Shown piece by piece: positions 46,007 to 56,003 of a DNA stretch of 64,000 nucleotides. The notes beneath the pieces were generated by a model that ran no database searches, was not told the DNA's origin, and worked only from the letters and a program-made list of their open reading frames with translations. Numbering within the stretch: position 1 is the first letter of the stretch; the number at the start of each line of letters is the position of its first letter. Source of the DNA: Desulforhopalus singaporensis (GTDB lineage Bacteria; Desulfobacterota; Desulfobulbia; Desulfobulbales; Desulfocapsaceae); NCBI RefSeq assembly GCF_900104445.1, contig NZ_FNJI01000003.1, positions 1 to 64,000 on the forward strand, read 5' to 3'. The position numbers and the translations under genes are program-made.

Positions 46007-46073
46007 CATAGCGAATCAGATTTGAATCGTTACAGCTTTCGCCCCAGTCTGGTCTTATCGGTTGCGGGTCAGA

Positions 46074-47486
46074 TCAAAAAGCTTGCTCGACATATTTTTC
46101 AAGCCGGGCCCTGATATCACCATCCATCTCCGGCTCACGCCATTGTTCGAGCCGTTCTTCCACTTTCTTTTCAGCGATATCAAAGATCTCCTTCTTACCC
46201 TTGACGGACCAGGTAGAATAGTCGTTTCGCCTCATTATTTCGGGCAGATAGAACTCGGTTCTGCAATGTTTGAATGTCGCCGGATGGGTAAGGTATTCCC
46301 CTCCCGGCCCCACCTCCTTGATGGTTGCGAAATCGATCCGCTCCTCAGTTACCCCAAGACCTTTCAGGTTCCGCCGGAGCATTCCGCAGATTTCCTCGTC
46401 AGCCAGAAATTTTTCAAAACTCATCGCGATATAGGCGCCGAGAATCCCACAGCCGTGGAGCAGAAAGTTTGCCCCACTCATAACCGTCGTCCCAAGCGAG
46501 AGGGCCGATTCAATTCCCGCCTGCATATCGAGGCAATGGGCATCGGTGATGCCGCCGCTGCCCCTGGTCGGCAGACCGTACCTTTGCCCCATCTGCTGCG
46601 TCGCATTTTGAATCAGCCACTGCTCGGGGGCCCCGATTGCGAGTGATCCTGTTTTCATATCGGTAACGGTTGAGGTTGATCCATAGATGACGGGAGAACC
46701 GGGATTGACCAGCTGGGTCAGAACAATCCCCGCAAGAATTTCGGCATTCTGGGTTACCAGCAGACCGGGCAGGGTTACCGGGGCGGTGGATCCCCCCTGG
46801 GAAAGAAGCGCCACCATGTTCACCTGTCCATATTCGGCGTAGACGATGAGGGCTTCTGCCATTTCCGAAGAGTACGCAAGGGGGGACAGGGAGCTGATAA
46901 TCCCCATGGTTACCGGCTTGTCCTGGATATTTTCCTTGCCGCCGAAGGCGATTCCGGCCATTTCGATGGAATCCAGGGCCGCCCGTTCCGAGACCGAACT
47001 GCCGATAAACGGCTTGTCACAGTTGACCAGATTGGCAAGCATCATGTGCAGATGCCCCCTGTCTGCAGGAATGTCAGATGGATCGCCCATCAACATGCCG
47101 TTGTAGTCGATATGGTTGGAGGTCTGTACCAGTTTGCAGAAATTCCGGTAATCCTCAAGCACGGCACGATGCTGCACTCCTTTTTTTACCACAAAAGGTG
47201 CGCCGTACCCCGGAGCAATGACAAGATTATCTCCCCCCATGACCACATCGTGTTGCGGATTTCTGGCATGGATTTTATAGCTCGACGGAGTTGTCGCGAG
47301 CGCTTTTTCAACATCCTTGGCTCCGAGATATACCACGCCGTTCTCGACTTTTATGTCATGTCTTTTAAAAATATCAAGGGCCTTTTCGCTGTGAAAAGCA
47401 ACACCGACCTGCTCGAAAACTCTCAAGGTGTTTTCATGAAGCAGGTCAAAGTCCTTGTCTGATAAGATGTCCATTCGATTATACAT
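46074..47486 (-). CDS. MttB-superfamily methyltransferase without pyrrolysine (betaine-type)
   Basis: A 470-residue member of the MttB family with no internal stop. Where MttB has VAGG-Pyl-ADSK this protein reads RGSGGITDAHCLD, so no Pyl is needed. Non-Pyl members such as MtgB of Desulfitobacterium demethylate glycine betaine; others use carnitine, proline betaine or butyrobetaine. Conserved parts include MGIISSLSPLAYSSEMAEAL, LLSQGGSTAPVTLPG and GSPVIYGSTSTVTDM. No corrinoid gene is adjacent. It diverges from a permease-ferredoxin-AOR operon, which suggests that permease imports its substrate. ATG 47486 follows GGGGAG. Confidence 0.88.
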   Translation of the reverse strand: MYNRMDILSDKDFDLLHENTLRVFEQVGVAFHSEKALDIFKRHDIKVENGVVYLGAKDVEKALATTPSSYKIHARNPQHDVVMGGDNLVIAPGYGAPFVVKKGVQHRAVLEDYRNFCKLVQTSNHIDYNGMLMGDPSDIPADRGHLHMMLANLVNCDKPFIGSSVSERAALDSIEMAGIAFGGKENIQDKPVTMGIISSLSPLAYSSEMAEALIVYAEYGQVNMVALLSQGGSTAPVTLPGLLVTQNAEILAGIVLTQLVNPGSPVIYGSTSTVTDMKTGSLAIGAPEQWLIQNATQQMGQRYGLPTRGSGGITDAHCLDMQAGIESALSLGTTVMSGANFLLHGCGILGAYIAMSFEKFLADEEICGMLRRNLKGLGVTEERIDFATIKEVGPGGEYLTHPATFKHCRTEFYLPEIMRRNDYSTWSVKGKKEIFDIAEKKVEERLEQWREPEMDGDIRARLEKYVEQAF

Positions 47487-47592
47487 TGTTTTTGCTCCCC
47501 ATCCTCAAGATTGAATTGATAAAAACGTTCGCCAACCGCTTTGGTTCCACTCGCAGTGCAGACATGCCCACGTAATCGCTGCAGCCAATTTT

Positions 47593-47607
47593 GCAAAAAA
47601 AAGACCA
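47593..47607 (-). promoter_or_regulatory. possible sigma-54 promoter of the non-Pyl mttB gene
   Basis: The minus strand reads TGGTCT-TTTTT-TTGC, followed by A, 107 bases upstream of the start. The -12 box is perfect and the -24 box is half matched; the T-rich spacer makes chance possible. Confidence 0.42.
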
Positions 47608-47988
47608 ATAGCAAAATAATGTTTTCAACCACCGAGAAAGTATCGTCTGACCGCTGCACAAAAACAGTTAACATATTGTATTTACACACTATTTAAAAAT
47701 AACGATCATTTACCCGTTATTATCCGGAAAGTGGGATCAGATTCATATTTGTATCTTACTTACCAGAAATCTCTCATCTTTGATCACTTTCTGTCACCAA
47801 CAGAACAACCGGAAACCGGTGACGCCACCGGAATCAAATGTCGCAAGAGATAATCATCGTGAACCGAAAAACACAACAATGATTCTCTCTAAACGGAGAA
47901 ACTCATCAAGATTCATTTATGTATCCCCACAATGTCGGCACACCAAATTTAACCGCATATTATCAACATGTTACCGCAATACAAACTT

Positions 47989-48003
47989 TGGCATATATCT
48001 TGC
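47989..48003 (+). promoter_or_regulatory. sigma-54 promoter of the permease-ferredoxin-AOR operon
   Basis: TGGCAT-ATATC-TTGC, followed by A, is one base from consensus and lies 57 bases before the first ATG. It is the best plus-strand match in the window. Degenerate TTGTAT(T/C)TTAC-like sites near 47677 and 47750 may be activator sites. Confidence 0.75.
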
Positions 48004-48060
48004 ATTTCTTTCAAATAGTCAGCACCATTTTCAACAGCACAATATTGAAACGGAGGAGAT

Positions 48061-48222
48061 ATGCCTACAGAAAAACTCGATCCCGACCTTGCCAGACGGC
48101 TGAAACTTGTTGAGAACCCGGACTACGAAGGAGAACCTCTAACTAAAAAGGACTATACGCTCCTGGTGCTTGCCGGAATTATCCTTCCTCTTCTCCTCAT
48201 GGTATGGGGGTGGCAGATATGA
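48061..48222 (+). CDS. 53-residue membrane protein coupled to the NCS1 permease
   Basis: ATG 48061 comes straight after CGGAGGAGAT, an excellent ribosome-binding site. The product is 53 residues: a charged cytoplasmic-type N-terminus (MPTEKLDPDLARRLKLVEN, with PDYEGEPLTKKDY) and one C-terminal hydrophobic segment (about residues 32-52, ending in WGWQI). Its TGA overlaps the permease ATG as ATGA, so translation is coupled. I recognise no family. By analogy with small partner subunits of SSS carriers, it may stabilise or regulate the permease. The strong signals make it a real gene. Confidence 0.8.
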   Translation: MPTEKLDPDLARRLKLVENPDYEGEPLTKKDYTLLVLAGIILPLLLMVWGWQI

Positions 48223-49631
48223 ACACGACAATGGATTCGAGAGCGACCCGTGAGGCCATAGAGGGGACCTGGCCGGTCCTGCCGAAGGAACGCATCTGGG
48301 GGGCATGGGGACTGACCGCCGTTGCCATCTCCGCAGGAGTTGCGGCCTGGAGCTACATGATAGGAGGCTACGTTGCATACTACCTCGACGCGGTCATGGG
48401 TACCTATGCGATGATTGCCGGAAGCCTGGTCGGCATGTTCTTTGTCGTCCTGGCAACCATTCCCTGCAGCATCAGGTACGGAGTGGATACCATAACCGCC
48501 AGCATTCCGCAGTTCGGCGTCAGGGGATCCTATTTTTCAATTTTTTTGCAGTATGCATCGATTCTCGGCTGGAACTGCCTGCTGCTCATCCTGCTCGGAA
48601 GAGCCACCGGGAGAATTGCTCTTGCCGCCGGCTGGGTCGGCGAGTCAGGCGTCGGCACGGTGTCAGCGCTCGGCTCGCTTGCGGCGATCACCGTTTCCTG
48701 GCTGCTGCTCAGAAAAGGGGCAGAATCCATCCGCAATTACTCCTATTTCATCTCAATAATCGTCACCAGCCTGGCGCTGTGGATCCTGTACAAGCTGATC
48801 ACCGGATTCGGAGCCGAAGCGATCCTAAGCGGCAAACCCCTGGCATCGTCCGGGGACCGGCTCTGGGACTACACAGCGGGTCTTGAAATCCTTGTCGCCT
48901 CGGTCCTCTCGTGGTGGCCGTATATGGGCGGTATAGTAAGGATGGTGCCCAGTGCCCGCCAGGCCGCCTGGCCGGCGATGCTCTGCATGGGGCTGCCCAC
49001 GGGGGTGATAAGCCTTATCGGCCTCTACTCCGCACTGGTCACCGGGGACTCCGATCCGACCGCCTGGCTGATACAATTCGGCGGCGTCCACCTCGGCATC
49101 GGCGCACTCGTTTTTCTCGCCATGGCCAACATAGGAACAGCGGTTGTCGGAGCTTATGTCGCCAGCATCGGACTCAAGCAGATACCGGTTTTCCAAAAAG
49201 GCGTGAGCTGGAACTGGATCACCTTTATCGTCTTGCTGCCGGTAGCGGTGATAGCCGTTCTCATCCCGAATTTTTTCTTTGACAACACCGGTTCGTTTTT
49301 TGCCTTTCTCGGTGTTTTCTTCGCTCCTGTCTGCGGCATACAGATCGTGGATTATTTCCTGCTCAGAAAACAGCGGGTCAACAGCCTGGGACTCTACCAG
49401 ACGGCTGGTGATTCTCCTTATTACTTTCTCGGCGGGATAAACCCGGCGGGGGTTTTAGGCGTACTGGCAGGATTTTTCAGCTATGTCTATCTGCTCAACC
49501 CGGTCTCCTACGTCTCCCACGCGCCGTTTAAATACACTTCCGCCTCAATACCGGCCCTGGTGATAAGCGCGCTGGTCTACTACGGGGCGACCAAAATATT
49601 GTGCAGGAATATGGGGGATTACAACAACTGA
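48219..49631 (+). CDS. NCS1-family (CodB-like) cation symporter
   Basis: A 470-residue, 12-helix permease of the nucleobase:cation symporter-1 family. TM1 has AISAGVAAWSYMIGGYVA; SIPQFGVRGSYFSIFLQY is the typical FGxRG segment, and WWPYMGGIVRMVP lies in TM6. The ATG at 48219 overlaps the small-protein stop; ATG 48204 in the same frame is less likely. NCS1 carriers move cytosine, hydantoins, allantoin and similar compounds. Beside an MttB homologue, a betaine-like or N-methyl heterocyclic cargo is worth considering. First large gene of an operon with polyferredoxin and AOR. Confidence 0.88.
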   Translation: MNTTMDSRATREAIEGTWPVLPKERIWGAWGLTAVAISAGVAAWSYMIGGYVAYYLDAVMGTYAMIAGSLVGMFFVVLATIPCSIRYGVDTITASIPQFGVRGSYFSIFLQYASILGWNCLLLILLGRATGRIALAAGWVGESGVGTVSALGSLAAITVSWLLLRKGAESIRNYSYFISIIVTSLALWILYKLITGFGAEAILSGKPLASSGDRLWDYTAGLEILVASVLSWWPYMGGIVRMVPSARQAAWPAMLCMGLPTGVISLIGLYSALVTGDSDPTAWLIQFGGVHLGIGALVFLAMANIGTAVVGAYVASIGLKQIPVFQKGVSWNWITFIVLLPVAVIAVLIPNFFFDNTGSFFAFLGVFFAPVCGIQIVDYFLLRKQRVNSLGLYQTAGDSPYYFLGGINPAGVLGVLAGFFSYVYLLNPVSYVSHAPFKYTSASIPALVISALVYYGATKILCRNMGDYNN

Positions 49632-49747
49632 TATCGGTATGCCTCCCCGGTTGCGCAACCACGGGAGCCCCATCCGATGCAACTGTGAATCGACAGTTTC
49701 CGGCAGAAACTGACTCCAATAAATTCAACACTTCCAAGGGGAGAAAG

Positions 49748-50230
49748 ATGACAAAACAGATAGAGATCAATCCGGAAAGATGCACCGCATGCCGGATTTG
49801 CGAATTTACCTGTTCAACGCACAATTTCGGCGAGATCAATCCATCAAAATCAAGAATCAAGGTACGAATCATCTCCAGGGATTTCTTCTTCTATCCGGTA
49901 CTCTGCCAGCAGTGCGGCAAAGCTCCCTGCGTGGAGGTTTGCCCCAAGGACGCCCTTTACCGCAACGAGACCACCGGCGCGATCGAGCTTTGCGAAGACG
50001 ACTGCATCGGCTGCAGGCTCTGCGTCAAGGCCTGTCCCTTCGGCGCCATGGGGTTCTCCAAAGAGACCAGGCTTGCGGACAAATGCGACCTGTGCGGCGG
50101 CGATCCCGAGTGTGTGAAGCACTGTTTCTACGGAGCGCTGGAGTTTAAGGAGATCGACAAAGTGAGTGAGAAAATCAGCATGGAATACATCGAAAAAATA
50201 AAGGATGCCATGGAGGAGGTGGAAATATGA
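49748..50230 (+). CDS. four-cluster polyferredoxin (HycB/DmsB type), AOR partner
   Basis: 160 residues. The Cys clusters are CTACRICEFTCS, CQQCGKAPCVEVCP, CIGCRLCVKACP and CDLCGGDPECVKHC. ATG 49748 has GGGGAGAAAG upstream; the longer open frame is not supported. The stop overlaps the AOR start (ATGA at 50227-50230), so the two are translated together and likely form an AorA/AorB-like complex with a string of [4Fe-4S] clusters. Confidence 0.9.
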   Translation: MTKQIEINPERCTACRICEFTCSTHNFGEINPSKSRIKVRIISRDFFFYPVLCQQCGKAPCVEVCPKDALYRNETTGAIELCEDDCIGCRLCVKACPFGAMGFSKETRLADKCDLCGGDPECVKHCFYGALEFKEIDKVSEKISMEYIEKIKDAMEEVEI

Positions 50231-52092
50231 CGACCGATAATTTTGGCTGGACCGGCAAGCATATCCGGGTCAACCTCACCGCATCCACTATTACCGTCTG
50301 TGAAAACGACCAGCGGATCATGACGCAGTACCTTGGGGCGCGGGGGGTAGGTGCAAAATACATGTGGGACGAAGTGGACCCGAAGACCGACGCCCTTGAA
50401 CCGAACAACAAGCTGATCGTCGCCACCGGCCCGCTGACCTGTATGCCGCCGGCCGGCAACAGGACCTATTTCGTTACCAAATCCCCACTGACCGGCGGTA
50501 TCGCCAATGCCGGCGTCGGTGGATATTTCGGGGCCGAGCTCAAGTTCAGCGGCTTTGACTTTATCATTTTCGAAGGCAGGGCAAAGAGTCCGGTCTACCT
50601 CTGGATCAACAACGGAAAAACAGAACTGCGGCCGGCCGGTCATATCTGGGGCAAGGGGACCGAAGACTCCGAGGAAATCCTGCTGGCGGAAACGGACCCC
50701 ATGGCCCATATCGCCGCCATCGGTCCCGCCGGCGAAAACATGGTGCGTCTGGCCAACGTCATCACCGGCGGCGTCACCGGGGCACGGGCAGCAGGAAGAG
50801 GAGGGGTCGGCGCGGTGATGGGGTCGAAAAACCTCAAGGCTGTGGTGGTGCGGGGTACCGGAGGAGTAAAGATAGCCGACCTTAAAACATTCAACAAAAA
50901 TATTTCCAAGATCTGGAAATACTGGGAAGACCCGTCGCCAAGCTGCGCGCAGGGGCTTGGCCAGCACGGCACTATAGGTGTCCTCAGCTTCACCAACAAC
51001 CTCGGTATCCTGCCCACCCGTAACTTCAGGACCGGCGTTTTCGAAGGCGCCCATAAAATCAGCGGCGAAACGTTTGCCGAAAAATATTCGGCAAGAGGCG
51101 CAAGACCCTCCAAGGCGTGCTTTGGTTGCCCTGCCGGCTGCGCCCGGTTAAGCGTCGTCAACGAGCCGGGCTACGAGGGAAAAGGAGAAGGGCCCGAGTA
51201 CGAATCGGTGGCTTCTCTTGGTTCGGTAACCGGAGTGGATCATCTGCCGGCGGTGATCAAAGCCGGAAGGATCTGCAACGATATGGGGATGGATACCATT
51301 TCCGCCGGAGTGACCGTCGGTTGCGCCATGGAACTTTATGAAATCGGCGCCCTGCCCGAAAAAGATATCGGCTACCCGCTACACTTCGGCGATCACGAGG
51401 CACTCATCGACCTTGTGCAGAAAATGGCCACCCGCGACGGGTTCGGCTGGATTATGGGCGAAGGATCGTACCGCCTCGGAGAACGTTACGGCCACCCCGA
51501 GCTGTCGATGTCGGTCAAGAAACAGGAGCTCCCCAACTACGACCCGCGGGGCGTCAAGGGGCAGGGGCTCGCTTTTGTCACCAACAACCGCGGCGGAGAT
51601 CACTGCAGAGCCGAGGTAAACTGTTCGGAGATTTACGAGACCACCATGCTCGGCTACTGGTCGCCGGAAAAAGATGTCGACGCCCACGCCATCGAAGGCA
51701 AGGTGGAGATGACCATCCATTACCAGGACTATTCGGCCTGGGCATACGATTCCCTCGGATTCTGTTATTTTCTGCTGATGGACACCCCGGAACAGGATGT
51801 GCTCGACCTGCTCGAAAGCGCAACCGGCCTAAAGTTCGGAGGAGTCGATGGGCTCAACAGGCAGGGGGAGAGGATCTTCACCCTGGAGCGGCTGTTCAAC
51901 CTGGCGGCGGGGCTGTCGGCAAAAGACGACACTCTTCCCAAAAGGTTTCTTACCGAACCGATGCCAGACGGCCCCGCCAAGGGACAGGTGTTCGAACAGG
52001 ACCAGCTGCTGCCCGATTACTACCGGATGCGCGGATGGGATGGAAACGGCATTCCCGGAAAAACAAAACTCGACCAGCTCGGCCTTTCATAA
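50227..52092 (+). CDS. aldehyde:ferredoxin oxidoreductase family tungstoenzyme
   Basis: A 621-residue AOR of full length. Pterin-binding motifs: GARGVGAKYMW, GGIANAGVGGYFGAELK, GPAGENMVRLANV and GRGGVGAVMGSKNLKAVVV. Fe-S ligands are CFGCPAGC and the fourth Cys in DSLGFCYF. GPEYESVASLG keeps the active-site Glu segment. It should oxidise an aldehyde to an acid with the coupled polyferredoxin. Substrate unknown; the operon links it to whatever the NCS1 permease imports. A strong terminator follows. Confidence 0.93.
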   Translation: MTTDNFGWTGKHIRVNLTASTITVCENDQRIMTQYLGARGVGAKYMWDEVDPKTDALEPNNKLIVATGPLTCMPPAGNRTYFVTKSPLTGGIANAGVGGYFGAELKFSGFDFIIFEGRAKSPVYLWINNGKTELRPAGHIWGKGTEDSEEILLAETDPMAHIAAIGPAGENMVRLANVITGGVTGARAAGRGGVGAVMGSKNLKAVVVRGTGGVKIADLKTFNKNISKIWKYWEDPSPSCAQGLGQHGTIGVLSFTNNLGILPTRNFRTGVFEGAHKISGETFAEKYSARGARPSKACFGCPAGCARLSVVNEPGYEGKGEGPEYESVASLGSVTGVDHLPAVIKAGRICNDMGMDTISAGVTVGCAMELYEIGALPEKDIGYPLHFGDHEALIDLVQKMATRDGFGWIMGEGSYRLGERYGHPELSMSVKKQELPNYDPRGVKGQGLAFVTNNRGGDHCRAEVNCSEIYETTMLGYWSPEKDVDAHAIEGKVEMTIHYQDYSAWAYDSLGFCYFLLMDTPEQDVLDLLESATGLKFGGVDGLNRQGERIFTLERLFNLAAGLSAKDDTLPKRFLTEPMPDGPAKGQVFEQDQLLPDYYRMRGWDGNGIPGKTKLDQLGLS

Positions 52093-52154
52093 CTCTCACA
52101 CCAGTCATATTCGCTGACACGACACTTTCCCGCCTTAGTTGTTAAAGAGGCTGC

Positions 52155-52194
52155 CCCGGGAAAAACCGCGACCGGTTTTTCCCGGGTTTTTTTT
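52155..52194 (+). terminator. intrinsic terminator of the permease-AOR operon
   Basis: CCCGGGAAAAACC / GGTTTTTCCCGGG perfect 13-bp stem followed by eight T. Confidence 0.95.
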
Positions 52195-52730
52195 GCCACT
52201 TTTGCCAACGACATATCCAGAGAGTCCGTTGCTAATTTTACAAAAATTGAGAATTCCTTTGAATATTTGTGCATCAGCAGGTATACCTCTTCGAAGGTAT
52301 GGATGGGGCAATTGTGAATCAGGAAAACTCTTTCGCCAAGGACAGAAGCGACAGCCCCACACCCCTTTGACAACGCAAAAACAAGGTATTGGACGAAAAC
52401 AACACTACGGTCCCCCAAAATGCGATGTTATCCCTCGGCAGTTTCCGCAAAGATTGTCATCTGTCCTCATCCCGATCCTCCCGGCAAGGCTTTTCAAAAA
52501 AGTTCACACAATCAAGATGGGGCCGATACATGGCGCCCCGCCCCATCTGCTCGCCGTCGTGCTGGCGCAACAGTCACGAACCGATTGCCCGGCTGGATCT
52601 TTTCGGCAATGGTGCGGGGGCCGGGAAAGAGATCTTTATGCAGCGAAGTTCGCCGGATACTCGGGCCACTTCCCGAACTATCCGATACTTTCATATTAAT
52701 AAAAACAGGGTTAAAGGAGTTAACCGGGAA
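52195..52730. other. leader region of the glutamate dehydrogenase gene
   Basis: About 535 bases without a supported gene. An open frame continues upstream in phase with the GDH gene to 52389, but it lacks a ribosome-binding site and looks non-coding (Arg/Ser/Cys-rich). No riboswitch or clear promoter recognised. Confidence 0.4.
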
Positions 52731-55700
52731 ATGAAATCCACCACAAACCTCGACAGTCTCAGTTCCGGCCGTCTTACCGAACCGACCAACAGTTCTGAAA
52801 TCATCCAGATGGCCGAAGACGCAGGACTCGACTCGCGGCTCCTCTACGAAGCCGTCATCGATTTATCAGGCAACGGCCTGCTCACCGCCAACTGCATCAA
52901 TTTTGCCGCCGGCATCCTGCTCAAGGATCTGGGACTTCCTGGCTATTTCTTCGAGCACATCACCAAACAGGAACTGACCCACCTGCTCCAGTCAATTGCC
53001 CTTTCAATCCGCGTGGTTGACGGAAAGGCGGCCCTGTTCGGCCGGGTTGCCCATATAGATTTCAACCTCAGCTACGGCGAAGGGGGACAGCGGGTACGAA
53101 TTGCCACCGAGGAAACCCGGGACAGCATGGAAGCCATGCTCGAGGAGCAGATAACCGGCCGGAGGAGAGACTACTACTACAGCCCCGAGAATAAATATTA
53201 TACATATATCATCCGCTCGGGAACCGTTAAGGACTTCGATCCGAAAAAATTCGACGAGTCGCCGTTTCTTTTTTCCCTGGTAGGCACCGAATCGGAAATG
53301 CCGCAGCCGACCAGGAAAAGATATCAGAGCTTCCTCCGCGCGGCCAAAAAGGAAGTTATACCGCTCATACAGGTGTACAACCTGCCGGAAACCGGGGAAA
53401 CCCGGCTGATGTTCAACAGCGATTTCGAGCTTCCCCGACTGCCGATTTTACGAAAAATACTCGAAGACCTCGGATTCGAGCTGGTCCGCGCCTACTGGGA
53501 ACCGTACCTGTCGATGGAAGGCGTAACCTCCTCGGTCTGTTCTCTTTATATCAGGGGGGAGATAACCCGGAAGGAAGAAAACGCAATCACCAGAAATCTT
53601 CGTGATTTTCTGTCGTTTTCCCAGTCTTCGGTCGCAAAGTTGTACCTCAACGGCGCCATCGATTTCAAGGAGATGCTCTTTGCCGGCAACTGCATCGATT
53701 TCGCCCACCTCTTTATCTTCAACGAAACAGAAAACCCCACCGACCACCAGATCCTCAACCACCTGGTGAACAAAGACCACCAGGATGCCTTCGCCAAACG
53801 TGTCCAGGATTCGAACAAATCCACCTACGGCTATGACATTATCGAGTCGGCGGTCAAAAAGAACCCTGATCTGATCAGAGATCTTTACGCCATGTTCGCC
53901 GCCCGCTTCGACCCCGCTGGTCGTACCCATCCCTCCGAAACGGAGCTGGAAGAGCAGTGGCAGAAGTTCGACAAGAAGATAAGAGGCAGGTTTATCGATT
54001 TTGCGATCGGCTACAACATTTTCCGATTCATCTTCAAGATGGTGTCCTGCACCCTGAAGACCAACTTTTATTGTGAAAACAAGCGGTCTTTTTCTTTCAG
54101 GTTCGACAACCGTATTCTTGATCCGCTGGTGTTCAGCCAGCCCGTTTACGGAATCTTTTTCGTCAACGGACACTACAGCCGGGGGACCCACATGCGCGCA
54201 GGGGATATTGCCCGGGGCGGGCTGCGCCTTATCCGGGTGACCCGATCCAATCACGAATCGGAGCTGGCCGGAGCGGTGCTGCTCAACTACGCCCTGGGCC
54301 CCAAGGCGCAAAGGATCAAGCACAAGGATATCTGCGAAAGCGGCTCAAAGGGAGTTGTCGTCCCTCACCCCGGGTATGCCCGCTGCAGCCGGGAAGCCAT
54401 GTTCGACTATACCGAAGGGATTATGGACCTGATCCAGGTTGACGAGAAATGTGTCATAGACTATTACGGCATGCCTGAGATGATCTTTTTCGGCCCCGAC
54501 GAGGGAACCGCACAGCACATGGATATGATCGCCCTCAGGGCAAAAGAACGAAACTATGCTCACTGGCGCACCCTGACCACCGGAAAAAGCTTCGGTATCC
54601 CCCATGACACATACGGAATGCTCGATTCGGGCGACTGTTTCGGTCTTTTCGACCAGACAGACAAAGGGGTCGAGCTGCAGATAGAGGGAAAATCCCGCGT
54701 TATTTCGACAGACACCGGGAAAATTTATGACGAAATCGGTGAGTCGATCGCTCTCAGCGGCATGACCACCAGCTCTATCATGTCGACTTTCAGGGCCCTG
54801 ATCGACCATTACGGCGCCAGGGAGGAAGAGCTTAACCTGATGATCACCGGCGGTCCCGACGGCGACCTCGGAGCCAACGAGATCCAGTGCTACAAAGGGA
54901 AGATCTGTCTGTTGATCGACGGCGGGTCGATCCTGTTCGACCCCGAAGGCCTTGACAAGAAAGAGCTGCGCAAACTCGCTTTTGCACGGCACACCAACCC
55001 GCGACTCAACTCGCTGGCCTATCCGGACGACAAACTGGGCGCAAAAGGATTCAAGGTGCCCCTTGGCGCCACCAACCTTACCCTGTTCGACGGCACGGTG
55101 ATCGATGACGGCTCCCTGTTTCACCGAAACTTCCTCACCTCCAAGCAGAATCGAAAATACCTGGAGATGGCGGACATCAAGGCATTTATCCCCTGTGGCG
55201 GCTTCAAGGACACGATCAACCACTCGAACGTCCAGCAGTTTGTCGCCAACTTCCAGGAACTGCAGTTCATCGTCGAGGGGGCCAACGTGTTCTTCGACGA
55301 CAGTGCCCGGCGCCACATTGCAACGGATACGACAATAAAGCAGATAAAAGACAGCAGCGCCAACAAGGGAGGGGTGTTTTCAAGCTCCATAGCCGAGGTA
55401 CTCACCGCATTTATCCTCGGGGACCAGTACGAATCCAAGCTCGAGGGAGACCTTTCGACCAAGTGGGGGTTGGTAAAGAACATTCTGACGCTTGTGGAAC
55501 AGCTTGCCCGGCAGGAAACAAAGATGCTGGTCAAGCTCTACGAACAGACGCCGGATATCCCGCTGTTTGACTATTCGCAAAGATCAAGTGAACAGATCTT
55601 CGCCCTGCAGGAGACCCTGGAACAACAGATCGACAGCCTCATCGCCAACGACGAAATGGTCGACTATGTCCTTACCCAATACGTTCCACATATCCTGATA

Positions 55701-55889
55701 GACAAAATCGGCCTTGACAGTATCAAGGAAATCCTCAACCACCAGGAGCTGCACACCTATCGCAACACCATACTGACAAAGAAAACCGCCTCCCTTGCTT
55801 TTTACAAGTTCGGGACCCAGTGGGACGATTTCATCAAAAAACTCGATAAAAACTTCGACAAGACCCTGAAATCGGTGATAGGCAACTAA
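52731..55889 (+). CDS. large NAD-dependent glutamate dehydrogenase (115-kDa type)
   Basis: A protein of about 1052 residues. The C-terminal half holds the Glu/Leu/Phe/Val dehydrogenase core: MRAGDIARGGLRLIRVTRSN (about 500-519), SGSKGVVVPHP with the catalytic Lys region, GPDEGTAQHMD, MITGGPDGDLGANEIQCYKG as the nucleotide-binding loop, and EGANVFFDDSARR. The long N-terminal part is the regulatory ACT-like region of the large GDHs. It makes 2-oxoglutarate and ammonia from glutamate with NAD+. ATG 52731 follows AAAGGAG; the longer frame to 52389 is not supported. It would recycle the glutamate made by the aminotransferase. A terminator follows. Confidence 0.88.
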   Translation: MKSTTNLDSLSSGRLTEPTNSSEIIQMAEDAGLDSRLLYEAVIDLSGNGLLTANCINFAAGILLKDLGLPGYFFEHITKQELTHLLQSIALSIRVVDGKAALFGRVAHIDFNLSYGEGGQRVRIATEETRDSMEAMLEEQITGRRRDYYYSPENKYYTYIIRSGTVKDFDPKKFDESPFLFSLVGTESEMPQPTRKRYQSFLRAAKKEVIPLIQVYNLPETGETRLMFNSDFELPRLPILRKILEDLGFELVRAYWEPYLSMEGVTSSVCSLYIRGEITRKEENAITRNLRDFLSFSQSSVAKLYLNGAIDFKEMLFAGNCIDFAHLFIFNETENPTDHQILNHLVNKDHQDAFAKRVQDSNKSTYGYDIIESAVKKNPDLIRDLYAMFAARFDPAGRTHPSETELEEQWQKFDKKIRGRFIDFAIGYNIFRFIFKMVSCTLKTNFYCENKRSFSFRFDNRILDPLVFSQPVYGIFFVNGHYSRGTHMRAGDIARGGLRLIRVTRSNHESELAGAVLLNYALGPKAQRIKHKDICESGSKGVVVPHPGYARCSREAMFDYTEGIMDLIQVDEKCVIDYYGMPEMIFFGPDEGTAQHMDMIALRAKERNYAHWRTLTTGKSFGIPHDTYGMLDSGDCFGLFDQTDKGVELQIEGKSRVISTDTGKIYDEIGESIALSGMTTSSIMSTFRALIDHYGAREEELNLMITGGPDGDLGANEIQCYKGKICLLIDGGSILFDPEGLDKKELRKLAFARHTNPRLNSLAYPDDKLGAKGFKVPLGATNLTLFDGTVIDDGSLFHRNFLTSKQNRKYLEMADIKAFIPCGGFKDTINHSNVQQFVANFQELQFIVEGANVFFDDSARRHIATDTTIKQIKDSSANKGGVFSSSIAEVLTAFILGDQYESKLEGDLSTKWGLVKNILTLVEQLARQETKMLVKLYEQTPDIPLFDYSQRSSEQIFALQETLEQQIDSLIANDEMVDYVLTQYVPHILIDKIGLDSIKEILNHQELHTYRNTILTKKTASLAFYKFGTQWDDFIKKLDKNFDKTLKSVIGN

Positions 55890-55915
55890 AACCGATCCCG
55901 GCTTATTTTCCATCG

Positions 55916-55957
55916 ACCTTCTCCGGCGCCAATTCCCGCCGGAGAAGGTTTCTTTTT
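55916..55957 (+). terminator. terminator after glutamate dehydrogenase
   Basis: ACCTTCTCCGGCG / CGCCGGAGAAGGT 13-bp stem followed by a T-rich run. Confidence 0.93.
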
Positions 55958-55967
55958 CACTCCCCCT

Positions 55968-56002
55968 CCCGGTCCCTCTCAAGAAGAGGAACCGGGACCG
56001 GG
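55968..56002 (-). terminator. hairpin after the iron-sulfur flavoprotein gene
   Basis: CCCGGTCCC / GGGACCGGG stem directly after the stop codon of the minus-strand flavoprotein gene; probable terminator of the right-end minus operon. Confidence 0.6.
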
Positions 56003-56003
56003 A

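Noticed and set aside
46074-47486. A third pyrrolysine gene
   Set aside because: This MttB homologue has no internal TAG and carries ordinary residues at the Pyl position.
52389-52730. A longer N-terminus for glutamate dehydrogenase
   Set aside because: No ribosome-binding site; composition looks non-coding; ATG 52731 has AAAGGAG and starts the conserved part.
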